Of a stretch of DNA of 64,000 bases, positions 1 through 9,445 are shown piece by piece. Within the stretch, counting starts at the first letter, position 1. Each line of letters starts with the position of its first letter. The notes beneath the pieces are model-generated. The model was not told where the DNA came from, made no database searches, and saw only the letters and a list, made by a program, of their open reading frames with translations. The position numbers and the translations under genes were made by a program. Source of the stretch: Pseudomonas sp. ANT_J12 (lineage in GTDB: Bacteria; Pseudomonadota; Gammaproteobacteria; Pseudomonadales; Pseudomonadaceae); the NCBI RefSeq assembly GCF_008370045.1, contig NZ_VOBN01000006.1, positions 248,001 to 312,000 on the forward strand. The letters run 5' to 3'.

Positions 1-366
1 GCGCGTCAGTACGGGATCATCGTCTCGCCGTTGCACGACCACAAACTGTTGGGCTCGGCCTCGTTCGTGCTCGCGGCCAGTGCCAACTGCGACTCCGAAG
101 AACTGCGCCACCGCTTGCCGGCGCACCTCAAGGTCGGCCCGGTGGAGCGCATCCGCCAACTGGTCAACCTGCATCTGCCAGGCATCAAGGTCAAACCGTT
201 GCCGGTGGCCCCGCGGCAGATCGCGTTCCACTCCAACAAAACCTATTTCATCCTCGAACTCAGTTCCGAAGACCTGGCGCAACTCGAGCGCTCCGGCGGC
301 TTCGCGTTCCACGTGTCCGGCGAATTCGCCGAGCTTGAACTGAAATTCTGGGCCATCAGGAACTGA
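1..366 (+). CDS. tssK: TssK, type VI secretion baseplate protein (C-terminal part)
   Basis: The reading frame is open from base 1, so the start lies upstream of the window and only about the last 121 residues are present. The tail (…ELKFWAIRN) and the position five bases before tssL match TssK (VasE/ImpJ family). TssK is the trimeric baseplate component that links the tail baseplate to the TssL-TssM membrane complex in the inner membrane. The visible part is the C-terminal region, which in this family contacts TssL. The assignment rests on C-terminal sequence plus gene order; a plain start codon within this stretch would be an artefact. Confidence 0.85.
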   Translation, partial: ARQYGIIVSPLHDHKLLGSASFVLAASANCDSEELRHRLPAHLKVGPVERIRQLVNLHLPGIKVKPLPVAPRQIAFHSNKTYFILELSSEDLAQLERSGGFAFHVSGEFAELELKFWAIRN

Positions 367-371
367 CCGAC

Positions 372-1247
372 ATGATCAAGGACACGGAATACAACCAGGA
401 CGATAAAACCGTCCTGCTCGACCGCCAGGGCCACGGCCCTGCTTCGAGTCCGCTGACAGACTTCGCCGCGCCACCGCGTTTCGAACAGCTCGAAGAACGC
501 ATGATCTACGCCGCGCGGCTGCGCCCGGCCGAAGCGTTCAACATCAGCCTCAATTCGCTGGTGGCCGCCGCCTCCGACCTGTTGTCGGAAGTGGTGCGCC
601 TCAAGCACAGCGACACCCGCGAAGACATGTACGCGCTCAACGAGCGTCTGACCTCCGCACTGAAGCTGTTTGAAGTGCGCGCGCTGCACAACGGCGCCGA
701 AAGCAGCCAGGTGATGGCCGCCCGTTACGTGCTCTGTACCGTGGTCGACGAAGCCGTCGTGACCACGCCGTGGGGCAACGAAAGCGAGTGGTCGCAGATG
801 AGCTTGCTCAGCAGCTTCCACAACGAAACCTTCGGCGGCGAGAAGTTCTTCCAGCTGCTGGATCGCCTGTCGAAAAACCCGGTCAAGCACTTGCCGATGC
901 TGGAGCTGATGTACCTGTGCCTGTCCCTGGGCTTCGAAGGCAAGTACCGGGTGCAAGCCCGCGGCATGCTCGAGCTCGAAGGCATCCGCGACGCCTTGTA
1001 TCGTCAGATCCGTCAACTGCGCGGCGACGTGCCACGTGAGCTGTCACCCCATTGGGAAGGCCTGAACGATCAACGCCGCAGCCTGGTGCGCATCGTGCCG
1101 GCGTGGATGGTGGTGCTGTTCACCGTGGTCTGCCTGGTGGTGATGTATTCGGGTTTTGCCTGGGTACTGGGCGAACAACGCGAAACCGTTCTGCAACCTT
1201 ATCAGCAGCTAGATCCGGCCGCGGTCCAGCCGCAGTCGCAGCCGTAA
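372..1247 (+). CDS. tssL: TssL (DotU/IcmH), type VI secretion inner-membrane protein, short form
   Basis: A protein of 291 residues with a cytoplasmic DotU domain (about residues 45-235) and one transmembrane segment near residues 240-262 (AWMVVLFTVVCLVVMYSGFA), followed by a short periplasmic tail. The C-terminal OmpA-like peptidoglycan-binding domain of long TssL proteins is absent, so this is the short form. TssL and TssM form the envelope-spanning channel that anchors the contractile tail. The start ATG lies five bases after tssK and the stop is 13 bases before tssM, consistent with one operon. The family call is secure. Confidence 0.92.
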   Translation: MIKDTEYNQDDKTVLLDRQGHGPASSPLTDFAAPPRFEQLEERMIYAARLRPAEAFNISLNSLVAAASDLLSEVVRLKHSDTREDMYALNERLTSALKLFEVRALHNGAESSQVMAARYVLCTVVDEAVVTTPWGNESEWSQMSLLSSFHNETFGGEKFFQLLDRLSKNPVKHLPMLELMYLCLSLGFEGKYRVQARGMLELEGIRDALYRQIRQLRGDVPRELSPHWEGLNDQRRSLVRIVPAWMVVLFTVVCLVVMYSGFAWVLGEQRETVLQPYQQLDPAAVQPQSQP

Positions 1248-1260
1248 ACAGGGACGTGTG

Positions 1261-4200
1261 ATGAAAAAGTTTTTCAAGAAAGTCGGCGCATTCTTGCGCA
1301 AGACCTGGGTCTGGACCTTGCTGGTGGTGCTGTTCCTCGCGCTGCTGGTGTGGTTCGTCGGGCCGCTGCTGGCGGTGGATGACTACAAGTTCTGGGAAGG
1401 TTCGACCTCCCGCTTGCTGACCATCAGTGTGCTGTTCCTGATCTGGGGCCTGACCATGGTCTTCGTCAGCTGGCGCGCCGGTGTGCGCAAGAAAGCCATC
1501 GAAGACACCGAAGACGGCCAGGATCGTATCCGCCGTGAAGAGCTGATCGACGAAGAGCAGAAAGAGTTGAAGGTGCGCTTCAAAGACGCGCTGAAAACCC
1601 TGAAGACCTCGAGCCTGTATCGCGGTCGCAGTGAGCGCTGGCGCAGTGATTTGCCCTGGTACTTGCTGATCGGTCCACAGGGCAGCGGCAAGACCAGTCT
1701 GCTGGACTTCTCGGGCCTTGAGTTTCCGATCAACAAGATCGACCGCAAACTGACCCGCGACACCCTCGGCACCCGTCATTGCGACTGGTACTTCGCCGAC
1801 CACGGCGTACTGATCGACACCGCTGGCCGCTACCTGACCCAGCCGGATCAAGAGGTCGATGGCAGCGCCTGGAACACCTTGCTCGACCTGCTGCGCAAGC
1901 GTCGTCGCAACCGTCCGTTGAACGGCGTGCTGGTGACCATTCCGGTGGAAACCCTGCTGGGCGGCAGTGAGCAGGACCTCGACACTCTGGCGCGCCAGGT
2001 GCGTGCCCGTCTGCAAGAGGTGCATCAGAAACTGCACGTCGACGTGCCGATCTATCTCGTATTGAGCAAGGCTGATCGCCTGCTCGGCTTCGACGAGTTC
2101 TTCGATCAACTGACCCGCGAAGAAAGCGATCAGGTGCTCGGCACCAGCTTCCGCAAAGAGCAGAGCGGTACCGATGTCGCCGTGCTGCGCGCCGAGTTCG
2201 AAGAGCTGCTGCGTCGCCTGAACAGCCAAGTGATCATGCGCATGCACCAGGAGCGCGACACTCAGCGCCGTGGCCGCATCCTCGACTTCCCGCATCAACT
2301 GGGGCAGATCGGCGAGCGCCTGTGCCTGTTCGTCGACATGGCGTTTACCGGCAACCGCTACCAGCGTGTCAGCCAGTTGCGTGGTTTCTACCTGACCAGC
2401 GCACCGCACCTGACCCAGGAAATGGACCAGACCACCGCCGGCATCGGCGCCAATCTGGGGCTGAATGCCGGCGTGCTGCCGACCCTGCGCAGTGGCCGTT
2501 CGCGCTTCATCCACCATTTGCTCAGCCGCGTGATTTTCCCGGAAGCTGATCTGGCGGGCCTGGACAAGCGCGAGCGCAGCCGCATCCACTGGGGCCAGCG
2601 TGCCTTGTACGTGGGGGCGCTGGCGGCATTGGCGCTGTTCGGCATCCTGTGGGCCGGTGGATTCTCGGCCAACTACGAGCGCCTGGAAAGCCTGCGCAAC
2701 CTGGCACAAAACTGGACGCAATCGCGCTCGGCACTGACCGCGCGTGACGACTCCATGGCCGTGCTCAAGACCCTCGACACCAGCTATGCGGCGACTCAGG
2801 TCTTCCCGAACAAGGGTGATGTGAGTTACCACGAGCGCGGCGGTCTGTATCAGGGCGAAGAGTCTAATCCGGTGGTCAAGGCTGCCTATGAGCGTGAGCT
2901 TCAAGCTCAACTGTTGCCACGGGTCGCGACCCTGCTCGAAGGGCAGATCCGCGCCAACATGCAGGACCGCGAGCGCTTGCTCAACAGCCTGCGCGCGTAC
3001 CTGATGCTGAACATGAAGGATCGCCGCGATGCAGGCTGGCTCAAGGATTGGGTCGCCACCGACTGGTCCACGCGTTACGCCGGTAACACCGCGGTGCAGA
3101 ACGGTTTGAACACGCACTTCGAGCGCTTGTTGCAGCAGCCGTTTATCTACCCGCTCAACGATCAACTGGTGGCCCAGGCCCGTCAGGTCTTGCGCAGCGA
3201 GTCCCTGGCCAACGTGGTTTACCGGATGCTGCGCGAGCAGGCCCGCAACCTGCCGGAATACCGTCTGAGCCAACACATGGGCCCGCAAGCGGCGCTGTTT
3301 GTCGGCACGGACTACGTGATCCCGGGCTTCTACACCCAGCAGGGTTATCAGCAGTACTTCTCGATCCAGGGCTCGGCGTTGGTCACCGATATCCTGCGCG
3401 ACAACTGGGTGCTGGGCGAAGGCTCGGGCATCAGCGGCATGGACTTGCGTCGCCTGATGGTCGAACTGGAGCAACTGTACTTCCGCGACTACGCCAACTT
3501 CTGGAGTGAAGCGGTGGGCCAGGTTGCCCTGCCACCGATCAGCGATTTCAGCGAGGGCGCCGAGCAACTGGCGGGCCTGACCTCGGCCAACTCCCCAGTC
3601 CTGCAACTGCTGGTGGAAGTGCGCGAGAACACCCGGTTCCCGGCAGAAGCCGATCCGGTTGATCAAGCGGCGGATGCGGCTGGCGCACTGGCTGATCAGA
3701 AGGGCAAGTTGGGCAAAGTCGGCAAACTGGCGGCTGCTGCCGCGGACAAAGCCTCGGACATGGCGGCGACCAAAAACCTGCCGGACACCGCGAAGAAATC
3801 CCTGCAACGGCGCTTCGAACCGCTGCACCGCTTGCTGGATGACAACAACGGCCCGGCCGCTGATTTGACCCCGGCGCTGACCGCGCTCAACGACCTGCAA
3901 CTGCAAGTGGCCAGCCTGGCCCGCGCCAGTTCGCCGGAGCAAGCCGCGTTCGAAATGGCCAAGACCCGCATGGGTGGCCAGCGTGATGCGCTGAGCAACC
4001 TGCGCAACGCGTCCAACCGTTTGCCGCGTCCGGTCAGTGTCTGGTTCAACGTGTTGGCCGAAGACACCTGGCGTCTGGTGCTCAACGATTCCTACCAGTA
4101 CCTGAACCAGCGTTATCAGAGCGAGCTGTACAGCTTCTACGGCAAAGCGATCAACAAGCGTTATCCGTTCAGCGCCCACAGCACCAGCGACGTGGCGATC

Positions 4201-4800
4201 AGCGACTTCCGCGAGTTCTTCAAGGCTCAAGGCATCAACGACCGCTTCTTCGAAACCTACATGCGTCCCTTCGTCAGCGGCGATCCGGGCAACTACCGCA
4301 TGCGCAGCGTCGATGGCCACAGCCTGCCGATCTCCAAGGTCTACCTCGACCAGATGGCGGCGGCGCAAACCATTCGCCAGAGCTTCTTTGCCGAGAACCC
4401 GGCCGAGCCGCAAGTGCAATTCAAACTGGAGCCGTACACCCTCGACCCGGCCGTCAGCCGTTCCGAGTTCAAGTTTGGCGACAAGACCATCGAATACCGC
4501 CACGGCCCGATCGTGCCGGTGTCGTTCAAATGGCCGACCGATGCTGAAGACGGTCGCACCAGCCTGGTCCTCGACAAAATGGCCGGCCGCCCGATTGGTA
4601 TCGAGAAGAACACCGGCCCTTGGTCGCTGTTCCGTCTGTTCGACCTGATGCAGACCGAGTACCTGAACGGTCGCGACGTGCTGGTGCTCAAAGCGGACGT
4701 GGGTGGCCTGCGCGCCAACTACCTGCTGTCGAGCCAACGCACGCCGAACCCGTTCGACATGGGCGTGCTGCGGACCTTCCGTATGCCGGTGCAACTCTGA
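1261..4800 (+). CDS. tssM: TssM (IcmF), type VI secretion membrane-complex ATP/GTP-binding protein
   Basis: About 1179 residues, the usual length for IcmF/TssM. Two transmembrane segments lie near residues 15-40 and 46-68, then a cytoplasmic NTPase domain with a P-loop (GPQGSGKTS, about 138-146). A third membrane segment follows near 445-465, and then a long periplasmic domain. TssM spans the inner membrane and contacts TssL and the outer-membrane lipoprotein TssJ. The frame also has a GTG three bases upstream of the chosen ATG; the ATG is preferred. The stop overlaps the start of stp1 (TGATG), so translation of the two is probably coupled. Confidence 0.95.
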   Translation: MKKFFKKVGAFLRKTWVWTLLVVLFLALLVWFVGPLLAVDDYKFWEGSTSRLLTISVLFLIWGLTMVFVSWRAGVRKKAIEDTEDGQDRIRREELIDEEQKELKVRFKDALKTLKTSSLYRGRSERWRSDLPWYLLIGPQGSGKTSLLDFSGLEFPINKIDRKLTRDTLGTRHCDWYFADHGVLIDTAGRYLTQPDQEVDGSAWNTLLDLLRKRRRNRPLNGVLVTIPVETLLGGSEQDLDTLARQVRARLQEVHQKLHVDVPIYLVLSKADRLLGFDEFFDQLTREESDQVLGTSFRKEQSGTDVAVLRAEFEELLRRLNSQVIMRMHQERDTQRRGRILDFPHQLGQIGERLCLFVDMAFTGNRYQRVSQLRGFYLTSAPHLTQEMDQTTAGIGANLGLNAGVLPTLRSGRSRFIHHLLSRVIFPEADLAGLDKRERSRIHWGQRALYVGALAALALFGILWAGGFSANYERLESLRNLAQNWTQSRSALTARDDSMAVLKTLDTSYAATQVFPNKGDVSYHERGGLYQGEESNPVVKAAYERELQAQLLPRVATLLEGQIRANMQDRERLLNSLRAYLMLNMKDRRDAGWLKDWVATDWSTRYAGNTAVQNGLNTHFERLLQQPFIYPLNDQLVAQARQVLRSESLANVVYRMLREQARNLPEYRLSQHMGPQAALFVGTDYVIPGFYTQQGYQQYFSIQGSALVTDILRDNWVLGEGSGISGMDLRRLMVELEQLYFRDYANFWSEAVGQVALPPISDFSEGAEQLAGLTSANSPVLQLLVEVRENTRFPAEADPVDQAADAAGALADQKGKLGKVGKLAAAAADKASDMAATKNLPDTAKKSLQRRFEPLHRLLDDNNGPAADLTPALTALNDLQLQVASLARASSPEQAAFEMAKTRMGGQRDALSNLRNASNRLPRPVSVWFNVLAEDTWRLVLNDSYQYLNQRYQSELYSFYGKAINKRYPFSAHSTSDVAISDFREFFKAQGINDRFFETYMRPFVSGDPGNYRMRSVDGHSLPISKVYLDQMAAAQTIRQSFFAENPAEPQVQFKLEPYTLDPAVSRSEFKFGDKTIEYRHGPIVPVSFKWPTDAEDGRTSLVLDKMAGRPIGIEKNTGPWSLFRLFDLMQTEYLNGRDVLVLKADVGGLRANYLLSSQRTPNPFDMGVLRTFRMPVQL

Positions 4801-5528
4801 TGGCGGTTGCCAGTTCCTGGCGCAGCGCTGCGCGTACCGATCCGGGCAAGGTTCGGGCGCGCAACGAAGATGCCTTCCTCGACGCGCCACAGCAGGGGCT
4901 GTGGGTGGTCGCGGACGGCATGGGCGGTCATCAGGCTGGCGACATTGCCAGCCAGTTGATCGTCGCCAGCCTGGCGGAACTGCCGGTGCAGGATGACTTC
5001 GACCAACGACTCAAGGGCATTCGCCAGTGCTTGCACTGGATCAACCGCCGCTTGGGTCAGGAGTTGACCGTCACCGCCGGGCGCCACGACAGCATCATGG
5101 GTAGCACCGTGGTGGCGCTGCTGGTGGAAGGCAGTCGCGCGGCCTGCATCTGGGCCGGCGACAGCCGCTGCTATCTGTGGCGTGGCCAGCGTTTGTATCA
5201 GCTGTCCAAGGACCATTCGCTGCAACAGCAACTGATCGACGAGCAAAACATGAGCCTCGAAGACGCCCGCGCCCATCCTTCGGCCCATGCCCTGACCCGT
5301 GCGGTCGGGGCGGCCGATGTGCTGACGCTGGACGTGCTCGAACTCGAGGTTTACCCCGGCGATACGTTCCTGTTGTGCAGCGACGGTTTGTACCAAGGCC
5401 TGAGCAGCGATGCCCTGGGCAACGCCCTGAGCCTGACCGCGCCGCACGTTGCGCTGGAGCGTCTGTTCGACAGCGCTCTGCGTGGCGCGGCCCGGGACAA
5501 TCTGACTGCCGTGGTGATCCGCCAATGA
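4800..5528 (+). CDS. stp1: PP2C-family Ser/Thr phosphatase of the type VI locus
   Basis: A protein of 242 residues with the PP2C metal-binding motifs: RNEDAF near residue 20, VADGMGGH near 38, GDSRCYLW in the middle and DNLTAVV at the C-terminus. In type VI loci this phosphatase opposes the adjacent kinase on FHA-domain proteins and so controls apparatus assembly after translation. I chose the start at 4800 because the ATG overlaps the tssM stop. The longer open frame upstream lies inside tssM in another frame and is not credible. The order icmF-stp1-stk1 is that of the P. aeruginosa HSI-II cluster (from memory). The substrate here is inferred. Confidence 0.9.
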   Translation: MAVASSWRSAARTDPGKVRARNEDAFLDAPQQGLWVVADGMGGHQAGDIASQLIVASLAELPVQDDFDQRLKGIRQCLHWINRRLGQELTVTAGRHDSIMGSTVVALLVEGSRAACIWAGDSRCYLWRGQRLYQLSKDHSLQQQLIDEQNMSLEDARAHPSAHALTRAVGAADVLTLDVLELEVYPGDTFLLCSDGLYQGLSSDALGNALSLTAPHVALERLFDSALRGAARDNLTAVVIRQ

Positions 5529-6526
5529 CTGAACTCATGCGACCGATCGACGACCTGCTGGTGAGCGAAGAGCAGGACAACAACCTGACCTACTTTGCGT
5601 TCGCCAAATCTCATCAGGCTGAACCTGCACTGGCGCCCACACGGGCCAGCGTCGGCGAATTGCCCGACGTGTTGGGCGGGCGTTACCGCATCGAGCGCCT
5701 GCTCGGTGCCGGTGGCATGGGTGCGGTTTACCGCGCACGGGACTTGCTGAACGAACAGTTCGGCGATCCCGACCCTTACATCGCGCTGAAAATCCTCAGC
5801 GAAGAATTTGCCGAATCGCCGGACGCCAGTGCCTTGCTCTACAGCGAGTTCGCCCTGACCCGACGCCTGCGCCACGACAACGTGCTGCGCTTCCACACCT
5901 TTGAAGTCGACACCGACTGCCAGCGCGCCTTCATCACCATGGAACTCATGCGTGGGCTGACCCTGGACAAATTACTCTGCGAGCGGCCCACCGGCCTGCC
6001 GTGGAAAGAACTGCGCGACATCGCGCTGCCGCTGCTCGACGCGCTGGCCTACGCCCACGCTCGCGGCGTGCTGCACGGCGACATGAAGCCAAGCAACGTG
6101 ATGCTCAGCGAGGAGGGCGTGCGCCTGTTCGACTTCGGCCTCGGCCAGGCCGAAGAGGGCATCTTGCCCGGCCTGCCGCACCTGAGCCGCAGCCGCTTCA
6201 ACGCCTGGACCCCCGGCTACGCCGCCCCGGAACTGCTCGAAGGCCAGCCGCTGACCGCCAGCGCCGACGTCTATGGCGTCGCCTGCGTGCTCTACGAACT
6301 GGCGAGCGGCAAACACCCGTTCCGCCGCTTGCCCTCGACCCAGGCCCGCGACGAACGTCTGGAGCGCGAACTGCACGCACCCAAGAACCTCCCGAAACAC
6401 TGCTGGCCAGCCCTGCGCAACGCGCTGACCTTCAACGCGGCTGATCGTACGGTCAGCGCCGCTCAACTACGCGACGCCATGGGCGCCACCTCGTCCTGGC
6501 TGCAACGCCTGCGTCTCTCGGCGTAA
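5525..6526 (+). CDS. stk1: Ser/Thr protein kinase of the type VI locus
   Basis: A protein of 333 residues. The kinase domain runs from about residue 45 to 310, with a glycine loop (LGAGGMGAVYRA), the VAIK-type lysine in IALKIL, the catalytic loop HGDMKPSNVM, DFGLG and the APE-region GYAAPELL. The arginine of the usual HRD is glycine here, so this is a non-RD kinase that may not need activation-loop phosphorylation. No transmembrane segment or von Willebrand tail is visible, unlike the larger PpkA kinases. The ATG overlaps the stp1 stop by four bases (ATGA). It probably phosphorylates an Fha protein encoded upstream of the window. Confidence 0.9.
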   Translation: MTELMRPIDDLLVSEEQDNNLTYFAFAKSHQAEPALAPTRASVGELPDVLGGRYRIERLLGAGGMGAVYRARDLLNEQFGDPDPYIALKILSEEFAESPDASALLYSEFALTRRLRHDNVLRFHTFEVDTDCQRAFITMELMRGLTLDKLLCERPTGLPWKELRDIALPLLDALAYAHARGVLHGDMKPSNVMLSEEGVRLFDFGLGQAEEGILPGLPHLSRSRFNAWTPGYAAPELLEGQPLTASADVYGVACVLYELASGKHPFRRLPSTQARDERLERELHAPKNLPKHCWPALRNALTFNAADRTVSAAQLRDAMGATSSWLQRLRLSA

Positions 6527-6554
6527 CGGATGACACTCGAACAGGGACCGACCA

Positions 6555-8627
6555 ATGTTCAACCCAGCTAACGAAACGCACTTCAGCCTGACCGTTGAAG
6601 ACTACGTGGGCGACCTGCAAGTGCTGTCGTTCACCGGCACCGAAGGCATCAGCCAGCCCTATCGCATGGAGGTGGAACTGGTCAGCGAAAACCCCGACCT
6701 GGACCTGGAAAAACTCCTGCACAAACAGGCGTTCCTGGCGTTCGACCCGCAAGGCTCCGGCATCCACGGCCAGATCTACCGCGTCGCCCAGGGCGATGCC
6801 GGTAAACGCCTGACCCGCTACAAAATCTCCCTGGTGCCGCAACTGCAATACCTGCACCACCGCACCAACCAGCGCATCTACCAGCAGATGTCGGCGCCGA
6901 AAATCATCGCGCTGATCCTCGAAGAACACGGCATCAAGGCCAACGCCTACAACTTCCAGTTGAGCGTTACCTGCCCGGACCGTGATTACTGCGTGCAGTA
7001 CGACGAAACCGACCTGCACTTCGTCCAGCGCCTGTGCGAAGAAGAAGGCATTCACTACCACTTCCAGCACACGCCAAAAGGGCATTTTCTGGTGTTCGGC
7101 GACGACCAGACCGTGTTCCCCAAACTCGGCCAGCCCACCGCGTATGTGCAAGGCAGCGGCATGGTCGCCGCAGAATCGGTGATCAAAGGCTTCAAGCTGC
7201 GCCTGGAAACCCGCACCGGCCGCGTCACTCGTCGCGACTACGACTTCGAAAAACCGCGCCTGCAACTGGAGTCCGCCTACAAACCCGACGGCGACAGCAC
7301 CGAACCGGACCTGGAAGACTACGACTACCCCGGCCGCTTCATCGACCGCGCGCGCGGCAAGTTCCTCAGCCAACGCGCCCTCGAACGCCACCGCGCCGAC
7401 TACCAGCAAGCCGAAGGCCACGGCGACCAGACGCGTTTGGTCAGCGGCCACTTCCTGGAACTCTCCGACCACCCGCGCACCGAGTGGAACGACCTCTGGC
7501 TGCTCACCGAAATCCTCCACGAAGGCAAGCAACCGCAAGTCCTCGAAGAATCGGTGACCAGCGACACCACCGACAACAAAGACGACTTCCACCAGGGCTA
7601 CCGCAACCGCTTCCTCGCCACCCCATGGACCGTGTTCTACCGCCCGGCACTGCAACACCCCAAACCCCGCGTCCTCGGCAGCCAAACGGCCCTGGTCACC
7701 GGCCCCAAAGGCGAAGAAATCCACTGCGACCAGTACGGCCGCATCAAGGTCCAATTCCACTGGGACCGTGAAGGCCAGGCCGACGACAAAACCAGCTGCT
7801 GGATGCGCGTCTCTTCCAGCTGGGCCGGCGACCGCTACGGCGCCATCACCATCCCGCGCATCGGCATGGAAGTCCTCGTCACCTTCCTCGAAGGCGACCC
7901 CGACCAACCCCTGGTAACCGGCTGCCTCTACCACAAGGAAAACCAGGTCCCCTACGAACTGCCGGCGAACAAAACCCGCACCGTCTTCAAAACCCTCAGC
8001 TCACCGGGAGGCGGCGGCTACAACGAACTGCGCATCGAAGACAAAAAAGGCGCCGAACAGATCTACCTCCACGCCCAGCGAGACTGGGATGAAAACATCG
8101 AACACGACCAAAAAATCCGCGTCGGCAACGAACGCCACGACACCGTCGAGAAGAGCACCTACACCGAACTCAAAGCCGAAGAACACCGCACCACCATTGC
8201 CGATCGCAAGATCGAAACGCGGATGGACGATCACCTGACGATCGGCCAGAGCCAGCACGTGAAGCTCGGGACTGCACAGCTGACCAGTGCCGGGAAAGAG
8301 ATTCACCTGAAGGCTGGGGACAAGATTGTTATTGAGGCGGGGATGGAACTCACGGTTAAGGCCGGGGGGAGTTTTATCAAGCTGGATGCCGGTGGGATTA
8401 CGGTGGTTGGGCCGGTGATCAAGATCAATGCCGGTGGGTCGGCGGGGAGTGGGACCGGGATTGGGATCAAGCCGCCGGTGCTGCCGGGCGCGGCCGACAC
8501 GGACATCGCTGGCGACGTACCGCCCCAGGCACTCGGCAACGCCCCGACGCCGATGCCGCCACCGCCAGTCTGCAAAGAATGCCTGGCCCGGGCCAAACGA
8601 AACGCCCAGGCCCTGGCCGCGCGATAA
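6555..8627 (+). CDS. vgrG: VgrG (TssI), type VI secretion spike protein
   Basis: A protein of 690 residues with the full VgrG layout. A gp27-like N-terminal half (about 1-370) is followed by an OB-fold (about 385-470, around QYGRIKVQFHWD) and then the beta-helical gp5/DUF2345-like needle. The short C-terminal tail has a Pro-rich stretch and a Cys pair (CKECLARAK). No enzymatic C-terminal extension is present, so it is a structural or carrier VgrG rather than an 'evolved' one. It starts 28 bases after stk1, which suggests co-transcription. The adaptor and effector genes immediately downstream indicate that it loads the Tle1 protein. Codon choice changes abruptly over about 8270-8480. Confidence 0.95.
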   Translation: MFNPANETHFSLTVEDYVGDLQVLSFTGTEGISQPYRMEVELVSENPDLDLEKLLHKQAFLAFDPQGSGIHGQIYRVAQGDAGKRLTRYKISLVPQLQYLHHRTNQRIYQQMSAPKIIALILEEHGIKANAYNFQLSVTCPDRDYCVQYDETDLHFVQRLCEEEGIHYHFQHTPKGHFLVFGDDQTVFPKLGQPTAYVQGSGMVAAESVIKGFKLRLETRTGRVTRRDYDFEKPRLQLESAYKPDGDSTEPDLEDYDYPGRFIDRARGKFLSQRALERHRADYQQAEGHGDQTRLVSGHFLELSDHPRTEWNDLWLLTEILHEGKQPQVLEESVTSDTTDNKDDFHQGYRNRFLATPWTVFYRPALQHPKPRVLGSQTALVTGPKGEEIHCDQYGRIKVQFHWDREGQADDKTSCWMRVSSSWAGDRYGAITIPRIGMEVLVTFLEGDPDQPLVTGCLYHKENQVPYELPANKTRTVFKTLSSPGGGGYNELRIEDKKGAEQIYLHAQRDWDENIEHDQKIRVGNERHDTVEKSTYTELKAEEHRTTIADRKIETRMDDHLTIGQSQHVKLGTAQLTSAGKEIHLKAGDKIVIEAGMELTVKAGGSFIKLDAGGITVVGPVIKINAGGSAGSGTGIGIKPPVLPGAADTDIAGDVPPQALGNAPTPMPPPPVCKECLARAKRNAQALAAR

Positions 8628-8638
8628 AGGACGACTTC

Positions 8639-9445
8639 ATGACCACAAGCAACCTGCACTGGCTCGACGAGTTATGGGTCAACGCCCAGCAACTGCAACA
8701 CCAGCACCTCGACCTGCTGATCGACGCCACCAGCCTCGACTACCCGCTGCTGCAAGAACTGGCAGAGCAAACCGACGCGCCGCAACTGGCCAAACTGTTC
8801 GAAAACACCCCGGAAGTCGCCATCGCCGACTTCGGCCCGCTGCTGCTGCGCGTAGATACGTCCCAACGGCCCTGGCTGAAAACCTTCATCAGCGCCGTCG
8901 ACTGCAACAAACACGTCGTCGCCCTGTTCAGCCCTTGGACATTCGAAGCCTTGGCCGACCACTTGCGCGGCTTCCTCCAGGCCCAATGGAACCAGGGCCG
9001 CTCGGAAGGCGTGTTGCGCTACTACGACCCGCGCCTGCTGCTGCCCGTCGCCGAAACCCTCACCCCGGCGCAAAGCAACGCCTTCCATGCCGCGATCATT
9101 TCCTGGCACTGGCTCGACCGCGACCAACGCCCACAAAGCCTGCCCGGCAACTACGTCCGCCACGCCGCCGCCCCACCCAGCGCCCCAGTCATGTTCGACC
9201 ACGCACAAGTGGCCAACCTGCTCGCCTGGACCGAAGCCGACGCCTACCGCATCGACCACTGCGCCATCCCGCAGCACTATGGTTTAAGCCGTAATGAGAG
9301 CCTTATTCGTCATCTGTATCGCAGCCAATTGGCGGCGAACCAGAAGGGATTGAAAGAGCCGGAAGAGCGGGAGCCGTTTATTGATCAATGGCTGGTGGAG
9401 AACTCACCGTTTGTGATTGATGAGCCGGTTAGGGCGTTGATTTGA
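8639..9445 (+). CDS. DUF4123 protein, type VI effector adaptor/chaperone (Tap/TEC family)
   Basis: A protein of 268 residues with the features of DUF4123: an N-terminal 'D…LLIDATSLDYPLLQ' strand-turn, a central FGPLLLRVD segment and WHWLDRDQ. DUF4123 proteins bind a particular effector and place it on the tip of the cognate VgrG. I chose the ATG at 8639, eleven bases after vgrG with AAAGGA ahead of it, because the longer frame runs inside vgrG. The last 55 codons (from about 9276) switch from C-ending to mixed, AT-richer codons, matching the downstream immunity genes. The effector-specific end therefore appears to have been acquired with the effector. Confidence 0.88.
   Translation: MTTSNLHWLDELWVNAQQLQHQHLDLLIDATSLDYPLLQELAEQTDAPQLAKLFENTPEVAIADFGPLLLRVDTSQRPWLKTFISAVDCNKHVVALFSPWTFEALADHLRGFLQAQWNQGRSEGVLRYYDPRLLLPVAETLTPAQSNAFHAAIISWHWLDRDQRPQSLPGNYVRHAAAPPSAPVMFDHAQVANLLAWTEADAYRIDHCAIPQHYGLSRNESLIRHLYRSQLAANQKGLKEPEEREPFIDQWLVENSPFVIDEPVRALI

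Noticed and set aside
1120..4890. A 1256-codon open frame on the minus strand
   Set aside because: It is entirely antisense to tssM; its composition reflects GC-rich codon structure of tssM and it has no known motif.
6453..7934. A 493-codon minus-strand frame
   Set aside because: It is the antisense shadow of vgrG and has the low-complexity Val/Ala/Gly pattern of such shadows.
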